Assembly: GCF_004345565.1 (NCBI RefSeq)
Contig: NZ_SLWA01000011.1
Span: 1-64,000 of the forward strand
DNA: 64,000 nucleotides
Direction: 5' to 3'
Origin: Flavobacterium circumlabens
GTDB lineage: Bacteria > Bacteroidota > Bacteroidia > Flavobacteriales > Flavobacteriaceae
Positions 17,868 through 26,031 of the stretch are shown here, piece after piece (position 1 is the stretch's first letter; each line of letters starts with the position of its first letter). The notes beneath the pieces are model-generated. The model saw only the letters and a program-made list of their open reading frames with translations, searched no databases and had not been told where the DNA came from. Both the position numbers and the translations under genes were made by a program.

Positions 17868-18362
17868 TTAAGGATTTAGTATTTTTTTAAGTTTCCCTTT
17901 AATTCGATTCATTTTCACACGTGCATTCACTTCGCTGATTCCTAAGGTCTCTGCTATTTCCTGATAATCTTTGTCTTCTAAATACATAAAAACTAATGCT
18001 TTTTCGATGTCATTCAGCTGATAAACGGCTTTATACATCAGTTTAATCTGTTCTTCCTCTTCATAATTGTAATCCACATCCTTTACAAAATGCTGATGGC
18101 TTTCATAATCTACGGTAGATATGGTCCTTTTGGTTTTTCGATATAAGGTAATGGCTGTATTTAAAGCAACGCGATACGTCCAGGTCGAAAATTTACTATC
18201 GCCCCTGAATTTAGGAAACGCTTTCCATAATTGAATAGTGATTTCCTGAAACAGGTCTTTGTGAGCATCTTCGTCAGCAGTATATAATCTACAAATCTTG
18301 TGAATTATATTCTGATTTGCCTGCAACTGCGCAACAAATGACTGTTCTAGATTATCGCTCAT
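17868..18362 (-). CDS. ECF-type RNA polymerase sigma factor
   Basis: A 164-residue sigma-70 family factor with region 2 at about 20-85 (DAHKDLFQEITIQLWKAFP, then FSTWTYRVALNTAI) and region 4 at about 105-160 (ALVFMYLEDKDYQEIAETLGIS, then NARVKMNRIKGKLKKIL), forming the -35-binding helix-turn-helix. There is no region 1 or 3, as expected for ECF factors. It directs transcription of an unknown regulon. The membrane protein gene that follows after eight bases is its likely partner. Its own promoter and target promoters are not evident. Confidence 0.9.
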   Translation of the reverse strand: MSDNLEQSFVAQLQANQNIIHKICRLYTADEDAHKDLFQEITIQLWKAFPKFRGDSKFSTWTYRVALNTAITLYRKTKRTISTVDYESHQHFVKDVDYNYEEEEQIKLMYKAVYQLNDIEKALVFMYLEDKDYQEIAETLGISEVNARVKMNRIKGKLKKILNP

Positions 18363-18408
18363 AAAGTATTAGTAGTATTGAAATCTATTTTGTTACACTT
18401 ATTTTTAT

Positions 18409-18475
18409 TTTTTGCCACAGATTATAAGATTAAAAAGATTTAATCCCTTTCATCATGTAATCTGTGGCAAAAAAA
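18409..18475. repeat. Inverted repeat with 'ttgccacagatta' arms
   Basis: TTTTTTGCCACAGATTA and TAATCTGTGGCAAAAAAA are nearly perfect complements about 32 bases apart. It resembles the family of dispersed inverted repeats between flavobacterial genes. It lies just past the stop of the DUF3810 gene on the minus strand and in front of the sigma gene, so it could terminate the former. Confidence 0.65.
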
Positions 18476-18476
18476 G

Positions 18477-19538
18477 CTATAATTCTTTTGTCTTGTAATA
18501 ATTCACCATCAGATCAATAAATTTGCTATAGCTCTCCATTCCGTCTTTTTGATTGTTTGTTTTTAAAAAGTTGTCATAAAGAAAATGAAAAGCTTTATCA
18601 ATAAAAGTATCGTACTGCGTCCAGAAATCTTCGCTTTCCTGATAGTTTTTTAATATTCCGGCATGTACCGTTTTTTTTAATTGATTGAAGATCTTTTCAT
18701 TTTTAAAATGCCAGATTCCCAGGCAATACCGCAAAGCAAAACTATATCCCGCATATTGATAGTATAAATTTTCATTTTTAACAGAAGCCAGCACGCCGAT
18801 AAAATTACATTCATTTTCACTGGCAAATCCCATTTGGTGTGCCATTTCGTGATTGGCTGTCAGCGGGAAAGTATACATGGGCAGTAAATAATTTACCTGA
18901 GCTTCATTTGTAAACGGGTTTAAGTAACCGGCAAAACCCATATAGGTCAGGGGTACGCTAAAAAGCGATTTTTTAACGCTTGGTATTTCGTATTTAAAAT
19001 AAGGATGCTCTTTCGAAAGATTCTCATAGCCATTTAAATTCATCTGAAAAGCCTGTTTTTGCGAATAAGGGAAAACAATTTTAGCACTGTCATGTTTTGT
19101 GATCTGAAACTGAATTTCGTTGGTTTTAATAATTAGTTTTTTAGTAAAGGCTAATAATTCGGCATCCGTATATTCTCTTTGAATTTTCATTTTTTCAAAA
19201 AGCGGCTCCCGGTAATAGTTAAATGCCCAAAGAAAATGGAAGAAAAAGTAAAGCACAGAAATACAGCTTAGCATTTTTAGTACATGATCTTTCCATTGTA
19301 ATTTCCATGTTTTTCGCGTTTTCCAAATCCATCGAATCAGAAATAAAACCAAAACAGTATACAAGCAATCACCAACAGAAAACGGAATTTTACCCAAAAG
19401 GAATCTTGAAAAATGAGAAATTTTCACATACAATCCGTTGCTGTAAAAGCGTTCAGTGAATTCCGGGAAAAAGGGAAGGATTTTTAAGATGATAATCTGT
19501 ACGAGAAGGAATAAAGGTAAAATGTATTTTCTTTTCAC
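18477..19538 (-). CDS. DUF3810 family membrane protein, putative zinc metallopeptidase
   Basis: A 353-residue protein with three hydrophobic helices in the first 105 residues (about 5-22, 55-71 and 86-105) and a large soluble domain after them. It carries HEMAH at 230-234, a gluzincin-like HExxH motif, followed by ENE at 241-243, which can supply the third metal ligand. Local features such as GFAGYLNPFTNEAQVNYLLP support the DUF3810 family. A membrane-tethered protease facing the periplasm is the likely reading, but substrate and topology are not known. Confidence 0.75.
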   Translation of the reverse strand: MKRKYILPLFLLVQIIILKILPFFPEFTERFYSNGLYVKISHFSRFLLGKIPFSVGDCLYTVLVLFLIRWIWKTRKTWKLQWKDHVLKMLSCISVLYFFFHFLWAFNYYREPLFEKMKIQREYTDAELLAFTKKLIIKTNEIQFQITKHDSAKIVFPYSQKQAFQMNLNGYENLSKEHPYFKYEIPSVKKSLFSVPLTYMGFAGYLNPFTNEAQVNYLLPMYTFPLTANHEMAHQMGFASENECNFIGVLASVKNENLYYQYAGYSFALRYCLGIWHFKNEKIFNQLKKTVHAGILKNYQESEDFWTQYDTFIDKAFHFLYDNFLKTNNQKDGMESYSKFIDLMVNYYKTKEL

Positions 19539-19605
19539 GATATAAATTTTGAATACGTAAATATAAATGAATCTGAATTACCGCTGAAAAAGAATTTAAA
19601 CTTTG

Positions 19606-19613
19606 TAACTTTG
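19606..19613 (+). promoter_or_regulatory. -7 promoter box TAACTTTG of pepD
   Basis: Matches TAnnTTTG, 34 bases upstream of the pepD ATG at 19648. It also excludes the upstream in-frame TTG at 19624, which would lie at about the transcript start. Confidence 0.6.
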
Positions 19614-19647
19614 GTGCTCTTAATTGTTAAACTTCAAACAAAATATA

Positions 19648-21108
19648 ATGAGTCAGGAAATAAGAAATCTGGAACCTAAAGCGCTATGGAATAAATTCGC
19701 CGATTTGAATGCCGTTCCGCGTCCGTCAAAGAAAGAAGAACGCGTAATCGAGTTCATGAAGAACTTTGGAAACAGTTTAGGTTTAGAAACTTTTGAAGAC
19801 GAAATTCGAAATGTAATTATAAGAAAACCGGCTACTCCGGGAATGGAAAACCGTAAAGCGATTGTAATGCAGGGGCATCTGGATATGGTGCACCAAAAAA
19901 ACGCCGATACCGTTTTTGATTTCGATACGCAGGGAATCGATATGTATGTAGATGGGGACTGGGTTCGTGCGCGTGGCACTACACTTGGTGCTGACAACGG
20001 TTTAGGAGTGGCTACTATTATGGCTATCCTGGAAAGCAAAGATATTCCGCATCCTGCTATTGAAGCTTTGTTTACAATTGATGAAGAAACGGGAATGACA
20101 GGAGCTTTAAACCTGAAAGGCGGAATTCTTCAGGGGCAGATCTTACTGAACCTGGATACAGAAGAAGATGATGAGATTGATATTGGCTGTGCAGGAGGGA
20201 TTGATGTAACGGCTACAAGAACGTATCATGAAGAAGAAGTTCCGGAAGGTTCTGTCGGGCATATTATTACCGTAAAAGGGCTAAATGGAGGTCATTCAGG
20301 GATGGATATCAATAAAGGTCTCGGGAATGCTAATAAAATCATGAACCGTTTGTTGTTTGATGCTTTTGAAAACTTCGGTTTGCAGGTAGTGGAGATAAAC
20401 GGTGGAAGTTTAAGAAATGCAATTCCAAGAGAAAGTGTTGCCAAAGTGATCATTTCTGAAATGTTTGATGAAGCTTACATTTTTGACATGCAGGAAATCA
20501 TCAACGACATTAAAACGGAATACAAAACAACGGAACCTAATCTTTCAATTGAAATCGTAAAATGCGATTTACCGGAGAAAGTAATGGATTTAGGGGTTCA
20601 GGAAGGTATTATCAGAGCGATTTACGCAGCTCACAACGGCGTTTACAGAATGAGTGCCGATATGGAAGATTTAGTAGAAACTTCAAATAATATTGCACGT
20701 GTTATCGTAAAAGACGGGGAGATTTTAATCGGATGTCTGACCCGTTCTTCTGTAGAAACTTCAAAATTTGATTTGGCGAATTCATTGCGTTCCGCTTTTG
20801 AGTTAGTGGGCTGTGAAGTTGAACTTTCTGGTTCTTACCCGGGATGGACGCCAAATGTAAATTCTGAAATATTAGAAGTCTTAAAAGAAATTTACGAAAA
20901 ACAAAACAACGAAAAGCCTAAAGTAGTGGCTTGTCATGCAGGTTTGGAATGTGGAATTTTAGGAACAAATTATCCTGAAATGGATATGATTTCTTTTGGC
21001 CCGACCATTCACGGAGCACATTCTCCTGATGAAAGAGCAAGTATTTCCTCAGCGCAGAAATATTGGAAATTTGTACTGGAAATTCTTTCGAATATTCCGG
21101 TTAAGTAA
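19648..21108 (+). CDS. pepD: Aminoacyl-histidine dipeptidase (cytosol non-specific dipeptidase)
   Basis: An M20C-type metallopeptidase of 486 residues that cleaves Xaa-His and other dipeptides in the cytoplasm. The metal-binding blocks QGHLDMVHQ and TLGADNGLGVA are present, as are FTIDEETGMTGA and the late GPTIHGAHSPDER with the last histidine ligand. The dimerization lid region with GGHSGMDINKGLGNA is typical of PepD. The start ATG 19648 (MSQEIRNLEPKALWN) fits the family and the promoter; the extension to 19624 is rejected. A dispersed inverted repeat follows the stop. Confidence 0.95.
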   Translation: MSQEIRNLEPKALWNKFADLNAVPRPSKKEERVIEFMKNFGNSLGLETFEDEIRNVIIRKPATPGMENRKAIVMQGHLDMVHQKNADTVFDFDTQGIDMYVDGDWVRARGTTLGADNGLGVATIMAILESKDIPHPAIEALFTIDEETGMTGALNLKGGILQGQILLNLDTEEDDEIDIGCAGGIDVTATRTYHEEEVPEGSVGHIITVKGLNGGHSGMDINKGLGNANKIMNRLLFDAFENFGLQVVEINGGSLRNAIPRESVAKVIISEMFDEAYIFDMQEIINDIKTEYKTTEPNLSIEIVKCDLPEKVMDLGVQEGIIRAIYAAHNGVYRMSADMEDLVETSNNIARVIVKDGEILIGCLTRSSVETSKFDLANSLRSAFELVGCEVELSGSYPGWTPNVNSEILEVLKEIYEKQNNEKPKVVACHAGLECGILGTNYPEMDMISFGPTIHGAHSPDERASISSAQKYWKFVLEILSNIPVK

Positions 21109-21110
21109 TA

Positions 21111-21175
21111 TAGTCTCAGTTGCCAGTCACAGTTTTCAGTATACATAACTGAAAACTGAGACTGCGACTGAATAC
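21111..21175. repeat. Dispersed inverted repeat, 'agtctcagt/actgagact' family, copy 2
   Basis: tagtctcagt, cagtcacagttttcagt and actgaaaactgagactg form a long hairpin with a short loop. It shares outer arms and orientation with 661-725 and 32901-32957. Confidence 0.75.
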
Positions 21176-21181
21176 TAAAAA

Positions 21182-21292
21182 TTAATCTCTTTTAGGAGAA
21201 TTTTTCTTTTCTCTCTTTTCTTCTTTTTTTTCTTTTGCAGTTTTAAGAGGTTCTTTCTTTACTGTCTTTTTTGCATCCTGACTCTTTGCCAT
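21182..21292 (-). CDS. 36-residue lysine-rich protein
   Basis: A short frame from ATG at 21292 to TAA at 21184-21182. The product begins MAKSQDAKKTVKKEPLKTAK and ends KKNSPKRD; about 40 percent of residues are lysine or arginine and there is no hydrophobic segment. Similar very short lysine-rich proteins starting MAKS are, to my knowledge, found in other Bacteroidota, where their role is unknown; nucleic-acid or ribosome binding would suit the composition. It is too short for usual gene callers and low complexity makes chance possible. Confidence 0.55.
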   Translation of the reverse strand: MAKSQDAKKTVKKEPLKTAKEKKEEKREKKNSPKRD

Positions 21293-21363
21293 ATCTTTTA
21301 AAATTAAATGTTTCTATTGTGTAGAAGTAAATGTACACACAATATTTTAATTTGCTTCCAATA

Positions 21364-21702
21364 TTATTTCAGAAAATCACCATCTATAATTAATAATTCG
21401 ACTCCTTTGGCAGTTAGGGAGCGATGGGAACTTGTATTATCAGAAACCATATAGGTCATTCCTTTTGTAAGTTTAAATTGTTCGCCATTCTCTAATTCAC
21501 TAATGAATTCACCTTCAAGGCAATGTACAATATGTCCTTTTTGGCACCAGTGATCGGCCATGTAATTTTCAGAATAGGTGACTTTTCTAATCCGTAAGCC
21601 TCCGGATTGTATTGTTTGCCAAAATGCTTTTCCTGTTTCGCCTTTGTGTTCTGTTTTTTCAACCTGGCTCCAGTCAATCGTTTGAAAAAGTATTGCAGAC
21701 AT
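21364..21702 (-). CDS. DHCW-motif cupin-fold protein
   Basis: A single-domain cupin of 112 residues. The core reads YMADHWCQKGHIVHCLEGEF (about 47-66), supplying two metal-binding histidines and a glutamate, followed by LENGEQFKLTKGMTYMVSDN. The family name refers to the DHCW-type motif, here DHWC. It is a small cytoplasmic protein likely to bind a metal and a small ligand; the substrate is not known. A terminator of the upstream gene separates the two. Confidence 0.75.
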   Translation of the reverse strand: MSAILFQTIDWSQVEKTEHKGETGKAFWQTIQSGGLRIRKVTYSENYMADHWCQKGHIVHCLEGEFISELENGEQFKLTKGMTYMVSDNTSSHRSLTAKGVELLIIDGDFLK

Positions 21703-21740
21703 AGTTTTATTTTGAGTTAATAATTAAAGGTCATTTAAAA

Positions 21741-21773
21741 TAAAAAATCCCCAATTAGATAATTGAGGATTGA
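21741..21773 (-). terminator. Intrinsic terminator of the carboxypeptidase-like domain gene
   Basis: On the minus strand AATCCTCAATTA pairs with TAATTGGGGATT (one mismatch) followed by TTTTTATTTT. Confidence 0.75.
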
Positions 21774-21788
21774 TTTATAGGGAATAAA

Positions 21789-22562
21789 TTAATTTCGTTT
21801 TAATACTTTATATTGTTCGTAACAGCCGCTTATAGCATCCATAATCTGGAGATCGTTAGCAGATTGGATAAAAGCATCTGAATAGTTACAGCGGTGCATG
21901 ATTTCGGGAATTTCATCTTTACTGATCCCTAATAGCACAGCAACGGTTTCGCGATCGTATTTTGATTCTAACAGATTTCGAACTGTATCATCTTTCTTCA
22001 TTTCTTTAAGCTTCTTGAGTTCCTTTCCGTTCTTTCCAAAGAAGTTATAAAGCATATCGGCCGGGTTGAATATAGAACCCAGTACTTTTCCAAAAGCATT
22101 TGGAGAATACTCACCTGCTTCATAGCCTTGCGTAAGGCCGGAAATACTGTAACGATAATTTTCTCTGGTTGGAATTAATTTAGAATCTACTTCAAGATAA
22201 CCGGTCAGGTTAAAAGGAGCGATCACCACTTCTTCAAGTGCAATTGCTTTTTCGGTAAGCTGAATTCTGGTCACTTTATTTTTTATCCAGTCATTGGTAA
22301 CTCTGATTCTAAGAGACTGAAATCCTAAAATTGAGAAGTGTAACGTATCATTTACCTGTACATCAATTTCAAAATATCCTTTTTCATCAGATTTTGCGCC
22401 TCGCACTTTATTCGTATTAATAACATTAACACCCGAAAGAGGCTGTTTGCTGTTGTCATTAATAATATAACCCGAAACTCTTTGCGGAATTGTAGACGGA
22501 GCGTCCTGAGCAAAACCCATGGTAGATAATAATGTAAAAAAGAAAACTGCGAAATATTTCAT
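21789..22562 (-). CDS. Exported carboxypeptidase-like regulatory domain protein
   Basis: This 257-residue protein has a signal peptide ending GFAQDAP and one CarboxypepD_reg-like beta-sandwich at about residues 28-110 (RVSGYIINDNSKQPLSGVNVINTN in two parts, then GYFEIDV and LHFSILGFQSL). The remaining 145 residues are alpha-helical with no recognised fold. The same N-terminal domain occurs in SusC-type receptors, but no beta-barrel follows here. Role unknown; probably periplasmic or outer-membrane associated. It is transcribed alone. Confidence 0.8.
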   Translation of the reverse strand: MKYFAVFFFTLLSTMGFAQDAPSTIPQRVSGYIINDNSKQPLSGVNVINTNKVRGAKSDEKGYFEIDVQVNDTLHFSILGFQSLRIRVTNDWIKNKVTRIQLTEKAIALEEVVIAPFNLTGYLEVDSKLIPTRENYRYSISGLTQGYEAGEYSPNAFGKVLGSIFNPADMLYNFFGKNGKELKKLKEMKKDDTVRNLLESKYDRETVAVLLGISKDEIPEIMHRCNYSDAFIQSANDLQIMDAISGCYEQYKVLKRN

Positions 22563-22751
22563 ATCCTGATTTAAAGCACTAAAAGTAGTAAATCAGGATT
22601 AAATATTTCGCAGTCTCCGAATATAATTATCAGAAAATTAACAAAGGAAAGAAGTGTTGCTTTTAATATTTAAGTGAAAAAGGAATAATACAGATTTAAA
22701 TTAAATTTTTTGAATCACAACACTCATCAATTCTAAGTGAAATTTTTAATA

Positions 22752-22796
22752 AAAAAAATCCCAAATTCCAATTATGTATGGAATTTGGGATTTTAT
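22752..22796 (-). terminator. Intrinsic terminator of the DEAD-box helicase gene
   Basis: AAAATCCCAAATTCCA and TGGAATTTGGGATTTT are perfect complements around an eight-base loop, just past the helicase stop on the minus strand. T tracts on both sides could make it work in both directions. Confidence 0.9.
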
Positions 22797-22815
22797 ATTT
22801 TAAGAGATTAAAGTA

Positions 22816-24735
22816 TTAATCTCTTCTTGGTCTTCTTGGTCTTGGCGAATCACCAAAGCTTTCAGAACGTCTTGGTGCTCTGTCTGAACCACCTTCACTT
22901 CTTGGAGCTGAGCTTCTGAAACCACCTTCTCTTTTTGGAGCAGATGAACTTCTGTCACTTCTGAAACCACCTTCTTTTGGAGCAGCGTTTCTGTCGCTTC
23001 TGAAACCACCACCAGAACCTTCACGTCTTGGTGCAAAACTTCCTTCACGTCTTGGAGCAGAACTACGTCCACCGCTGCTTCCGCCGCTGCGTCCGTTATG
23101 GTCACGTCTTCCGCCACCATCATTTTTAGAAATTTCAACATTAATACGACGTCCTTCTAATTGTACGTTGTTTAATACTTCCATTACTTTTTCAGTATGC
23201 TCAGGATCAGTGTTAAAGAAAGAGAAACCTTCTTTTACATCTACTTTGAAAACATCATCACGACCTAAGTCTAATGTTTCTTTCAGGTAATCTTTAAGAG
23301 ACATCCAGTCGAAATTATCTCTTGAACCGATGTTTACAAAATAACGAACTGCTCCGTTATTATTGAATTCTCTTGGCTCAGCAGAATCACTTCTTTCACG
23401 TCTTTCTCCCGATTGCGTAGAAATATCTCTGTTCTTTTTGTAGTAAGCAATAAAACGGTTAAATTCTACAGATACCATTTTCTTGATCAGTTCTTCTTTC
23501 GATAAACCTTCAAGAACGTTATTGATAGCTGGTAAATAGTTGTCAATTTCGTGATCAACCTCAGTATCCTTAATTTTAGTTGCTAAGTGCAATAATTGAA
23601 TTTCGCAGATTTCGATTCCGGATGGAATTGTTTTTTCTTCGAATTTTTGTTTGATGATTCTTTCGATAGAAGAAATCTTACGCAACTCACTTTTTGTAAC
23701 AATTACAATAGAAGTTCCTAATTTTCCTGCTCTACCTGTACGTCCTGAACGGTGATTGTAAGTTTCAATTTCGTCAGGAAGTTGGTAATTTACTACGTGA
23801 GTAATATTATCAACGTCAATACCACGTGCAGCAACGTCAGTTGCAACAAGCATCTGAATTTGTCTTCCACGGAAAGATTTCATTACACCATCACGTTGCG
23901 CCTGAGATAAATCTCCGTGCAATGCAGCAGCGCTGTATCCATCTTCAATTAATTTTTCAGCTACGGCTTGTGTATCTCTTTTAGTACGACAGAAAACCAC
24001 AGAGAAAATATCCGGGTTAGCATCGGCTAAACGTTTTAAAGCTTCGTAACGGTCACGGGCATTTACTAAGTAAAATTCGTGAGAAACTGTTGCAGAACCT
24101 GAGTTCTTAGCTCCAACAGTAATTTCAACCGGGTCACTCATAAATTGTTTTGCAATTCTGGCAACCTCTTGTGGCATAGTTGCAGAGAACAACCATGTAC
24201 TTTTTTCGTCCGGAGTATCTGATAATATAGACACGATATCCTCATAAAACCCCATGTTCAACATTTCGTCAGCCTCATCCAAAATACAGTAATCTATATT
24301 TTTAATGTTTACCAGACCTCTGTTGATCATGTCCTGCATTCTCCCCGGAGTAGCTACAATAATTTGTGCTCCTCTTTTAATGTCCCTAGCTTGCTCTGTA
24401 ATACTAGCCCCGCCGTAAACTGCTACCACATTAATACCTTTCTCGTATTTTGAGTAGTTTTTAAGTTCGTTGGTAATCTGTAAACAAAGTTCTCGTGTTG
24501 GCGATAAAACTAATGCTTGTGTATTCCTGTTGTCAGCATCAATTTTTTGAATTAGCGGAAAACCGAAAGCTGCCGTTTTCCCTGTCCCTGTCTGAGCCAA
24601 CGCAACCATATCTGTGTCTTTTTCCAATAATAGGGGAATCGCCTTTTCCTGTACCTCTGACGGATTTTCAAATCCTAGATCTAAAATCGCCTTCAGTAAC
24701 GATTCATTCAATCCTAATTGTTCAAATTTATTCAT
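22816..24735 (-). CDS. DEAD-box ATP-dependent RNA helicase (DeaD/CsdA type)
   Basis: An RNA helicase of 639 residues. Motifs in order: Q-motif region, AQTGTGKTA (I), PTRELCLQ (Ia), TPGR (Ib), DEADEML (II), SATMP (III), ATDVAARGID (V) and YNHRSGRTGRAG (VI). A DbpA/CsdA-type RNA-binding domain follows at about 460-535 (RYFVNIGSRDNFDW, then GFSFFNTDPEH), then an Arg/Gly/Ser-rich tail with repeated GGFRSDR and APRREG units. Such proteins unwind structured RNA during ribosome assembly and cold adaptation. ATG 24735 is chosen over 24759 because 24759 lies inside the -7 box. Confidence 0.93.
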   Translation of the reverse strand: MNKFEQLGLNESLLKAILDLGFENPSEVQEKAIPLLLEKDTDMVALAQTGTGKTAAFGFPLIQKIDADNRNTQALVLSPTRELCLQITNELKNYSKYEKGINVVAVYGGASITEQARDIKRGAQIIVATPGRMQDMINRGLVNIKNIDYCILDEADEMLNMGFYEDIVSILSDTPDEKSTWLFSATMPQEVARIAKQFMSDPVEITVGAKNSGSATVSHEFYLVNARDRYEALKRLADANPDIFSVVFCRTKRDTQAVAEKLIEDGYSAAALHGDLSQAQRDGVMKSFRGRQIQMLVATDVAARGIDVDNITHVVNYQLPDEIETYNHRSGRTGRAGKLGTSIVIVTKSELRKISSIERIIKQKFEEKTIPSGIEICEIQLLHLATKIKDTEVDHEIDNYLPAINNVLEGLSKEELIKKMVSVEFNRFIAYYKKNRDISTQSGERRERSDSAEPREFNNNGAVRYFVNIGSRDNFDWMSLKDYLKETLDLGRDDVFKVDVKEGFSFFNTDPEHTEKVMEVLNNVQLEGRRINVEISKNDGGGRRDHNGRSGGSSGGRSSAPRREGSFAPRREGSGGGFRSDRNAAPKEGGFRSDRSSSAPKREGGFRSSAPRSEGGSDRAPRRSESFGDSPRPRRPRRD

Positions 24736-24756
24736 ATGTATTTTTAAAATAGGGTG

Positions 24757-24764
24757 CAAAATTA
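24757..24764 (-). promoter_or_regulatory. -7 promoter box TAATTTTG of the helicase gene
   Basis: On the minus strand TAATTTTG matches TAnnTTTG and lies 21 bases before ATG 24735. It rules out the longer start at 24759. Confidence 0.6.
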
Positions 24765-24939
24765 CTGTTAATTATTCAGATAAACTAATGCAATTTTAAG
24801 ATTTATGTATTTGTTATGATTTGATTATCAAAAAGTTATGTTTGTGACGAAATCATTTTGATCATAAAACGGAGAAAAATCAAAAAAAATACGTCGTGAA
24901 ATATAAACTTTAGCGTTTAAAATGTTGTATTTAAAACAA

Positions 24940-25518
24940 TTATTTTGTGGGGTTCAGGAAATCAATCAGTTGGTGAGTTGCTTTTCCGCGATGGCTGATT
25001 TTATTTTTAATTTCTAAAGGCAACTCGGCAAAAGTTTCCGTATAATTTTCAGGCTGAAAAATAGGGTCGTAACCAAAACCCTGGCTTCCGGTTTTATTCA
25101 AAGTAATGTTCCCTTTGGCAATTCCGGTAAAAAGATGCTGTGCACCGTTTATATTTAAGGCAATAACGGTCTTGAACTGGGCGCTGCGATCTGATTGGTC
25201 TGATAAAGCCTCTAAAAGTTTATTCATATTATCATTTGCATCACGCTGTTCACCTGCATATCGAGCTGAATATACGCCAGGTTCACCGTTTAAAGCGGTA
25301 ACTTCAAGTCCCGTATCATCGGCGAAACAATCATAACCATATTTCTGAGTTACATAATTAGCCTTGAGGATTGCATTGCCTTCAATAGTAGCTGCGGTTT
25401 CCGGAATCTCTTCATGGCAGCCAATTTCTTCAAGACTCCATATTTTTACGCTTTCGGGAAGAATGCTTTGTATTTCTTTAATTTTATTTTTATTGTTTGA
25501 GGCGAAAACCAGATTCAT
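24940..25518 (-). CDS. rdgB: Non-canonical purine NTP pyrophosphatase (RdgB/HAM1)
   Basis: Hydrolyses ITP, dITP and XTP to monophosphates, keeping deaminated purines out of DNA and RNA. At 192 residues it is the usual length. Conserved segments are LVFASNNKNKIKEI at the N-terminus, FADDTGLEVTALNGEPGVYSARYAG with the catalytic acidic pair, and GFGYDPIF plus SHRGKA near the C-terminus. The DUF2809 gene ends seven bases upstream, so the two form an operon. Confidence 0.95.
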   Translation of the reverse strand: MNLVFASNNKNKIKEIQSILPESVKIWSLEEIGCHEEIPETAATIEGNAILKANYVTQKYGYDCFADDTGLEVTALNGEPGVYSARYAGEQRDANDNMNKLLEALSDQSDRSAQFKTVIALNINGAQHLFTGIAKGNITLNKTGSQGFGYDPIFQPENYTETFAELPLEIKNKISHRGKATHQLIDFLNPTK

Positions 25519-25525
25519 AACTATA

Positions 25526-25927
25526 CTATTTTAAGGTAATTTTTTCGATTATAAAAGCAATGGCAACTCCAAAAGTATAAGCTGCAAGATCACTCCATAA
25601 AAAGCCCTGTCCGAGAACGTATCTTCCAAAAAGGGTTTTTCGGACTTCGATAATCCAGCTGTCCTGATAAAGCTGAAAGAATTCAATACTATAACAGATT
25701 AAGAAAGAAATAAGTATAATCTGAAGCGCTTTTTTGTCAATGAATAGCATCCTCACGAGTACATATATCATTACAGCATACAGTAAATCTCCAAAACATA
25801 ACGGAATTATGGCGATCTTCCTGGAAAGAATGCCGAGTCCAATGACGAAAAAAAATACCAGACCGTAATAAATTCTTGATTTTTTCAATGGCACGATTGA
25901 TTTTTTTTGTGGCGTTTTACGAAACAA
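25526..25927 (-). CDS. DUF2809 family membrane protein
   Basis: This 133-residue protein has four hydrophobic helices (about 22-38, 43-61, 68-82 and 108-128), with IIPLCFGDLLYAVMIYVLVRML and LWSDLAAYTFGVAIAF as family-like segments. Function is unknown. It is the first gene of a two-gene unit with rdgB seven bases downstream; the pairing may be only positional. Confidence 0.75.
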   Translation of the reverse strand: MFRKTPQKKSIVPLKKSRIYYGLVFFFVIGLGILSRKIAIIPLCFGDLLYAVMIYVLVRMLFIDKKALQIILISFLICYSIEFFQLYQDSWIIEVRKTLFGRYVLGQGFLWSDLAAYTFGVAIAFIIEKITLK

Positions 25928-26031
25928 AGATATAAAAAGGTAGAAAATAGTACAGGTTTGGTAGGTGCAAAAGATAAAAAGGCCTTAGTTCTTTTGTAAT
26001 TTTCTAAATTTAGCATTCAAAAACCAATACT

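Noticed and set aside
22800..23141. 113-residue frame inside the helicase tail on the same strand
   Set aside because: It is a shifted reading of the Arg/Gly/Ser-rich repeats, giving low-complexity Val/Glu text; the helicase frame explains the region.
24736..24759. Eight-residue longer start of the DEAD-box helicase
   Set aside because: The codon lies inside the TAATTTTG promoter box, so it would not be in the transcript.
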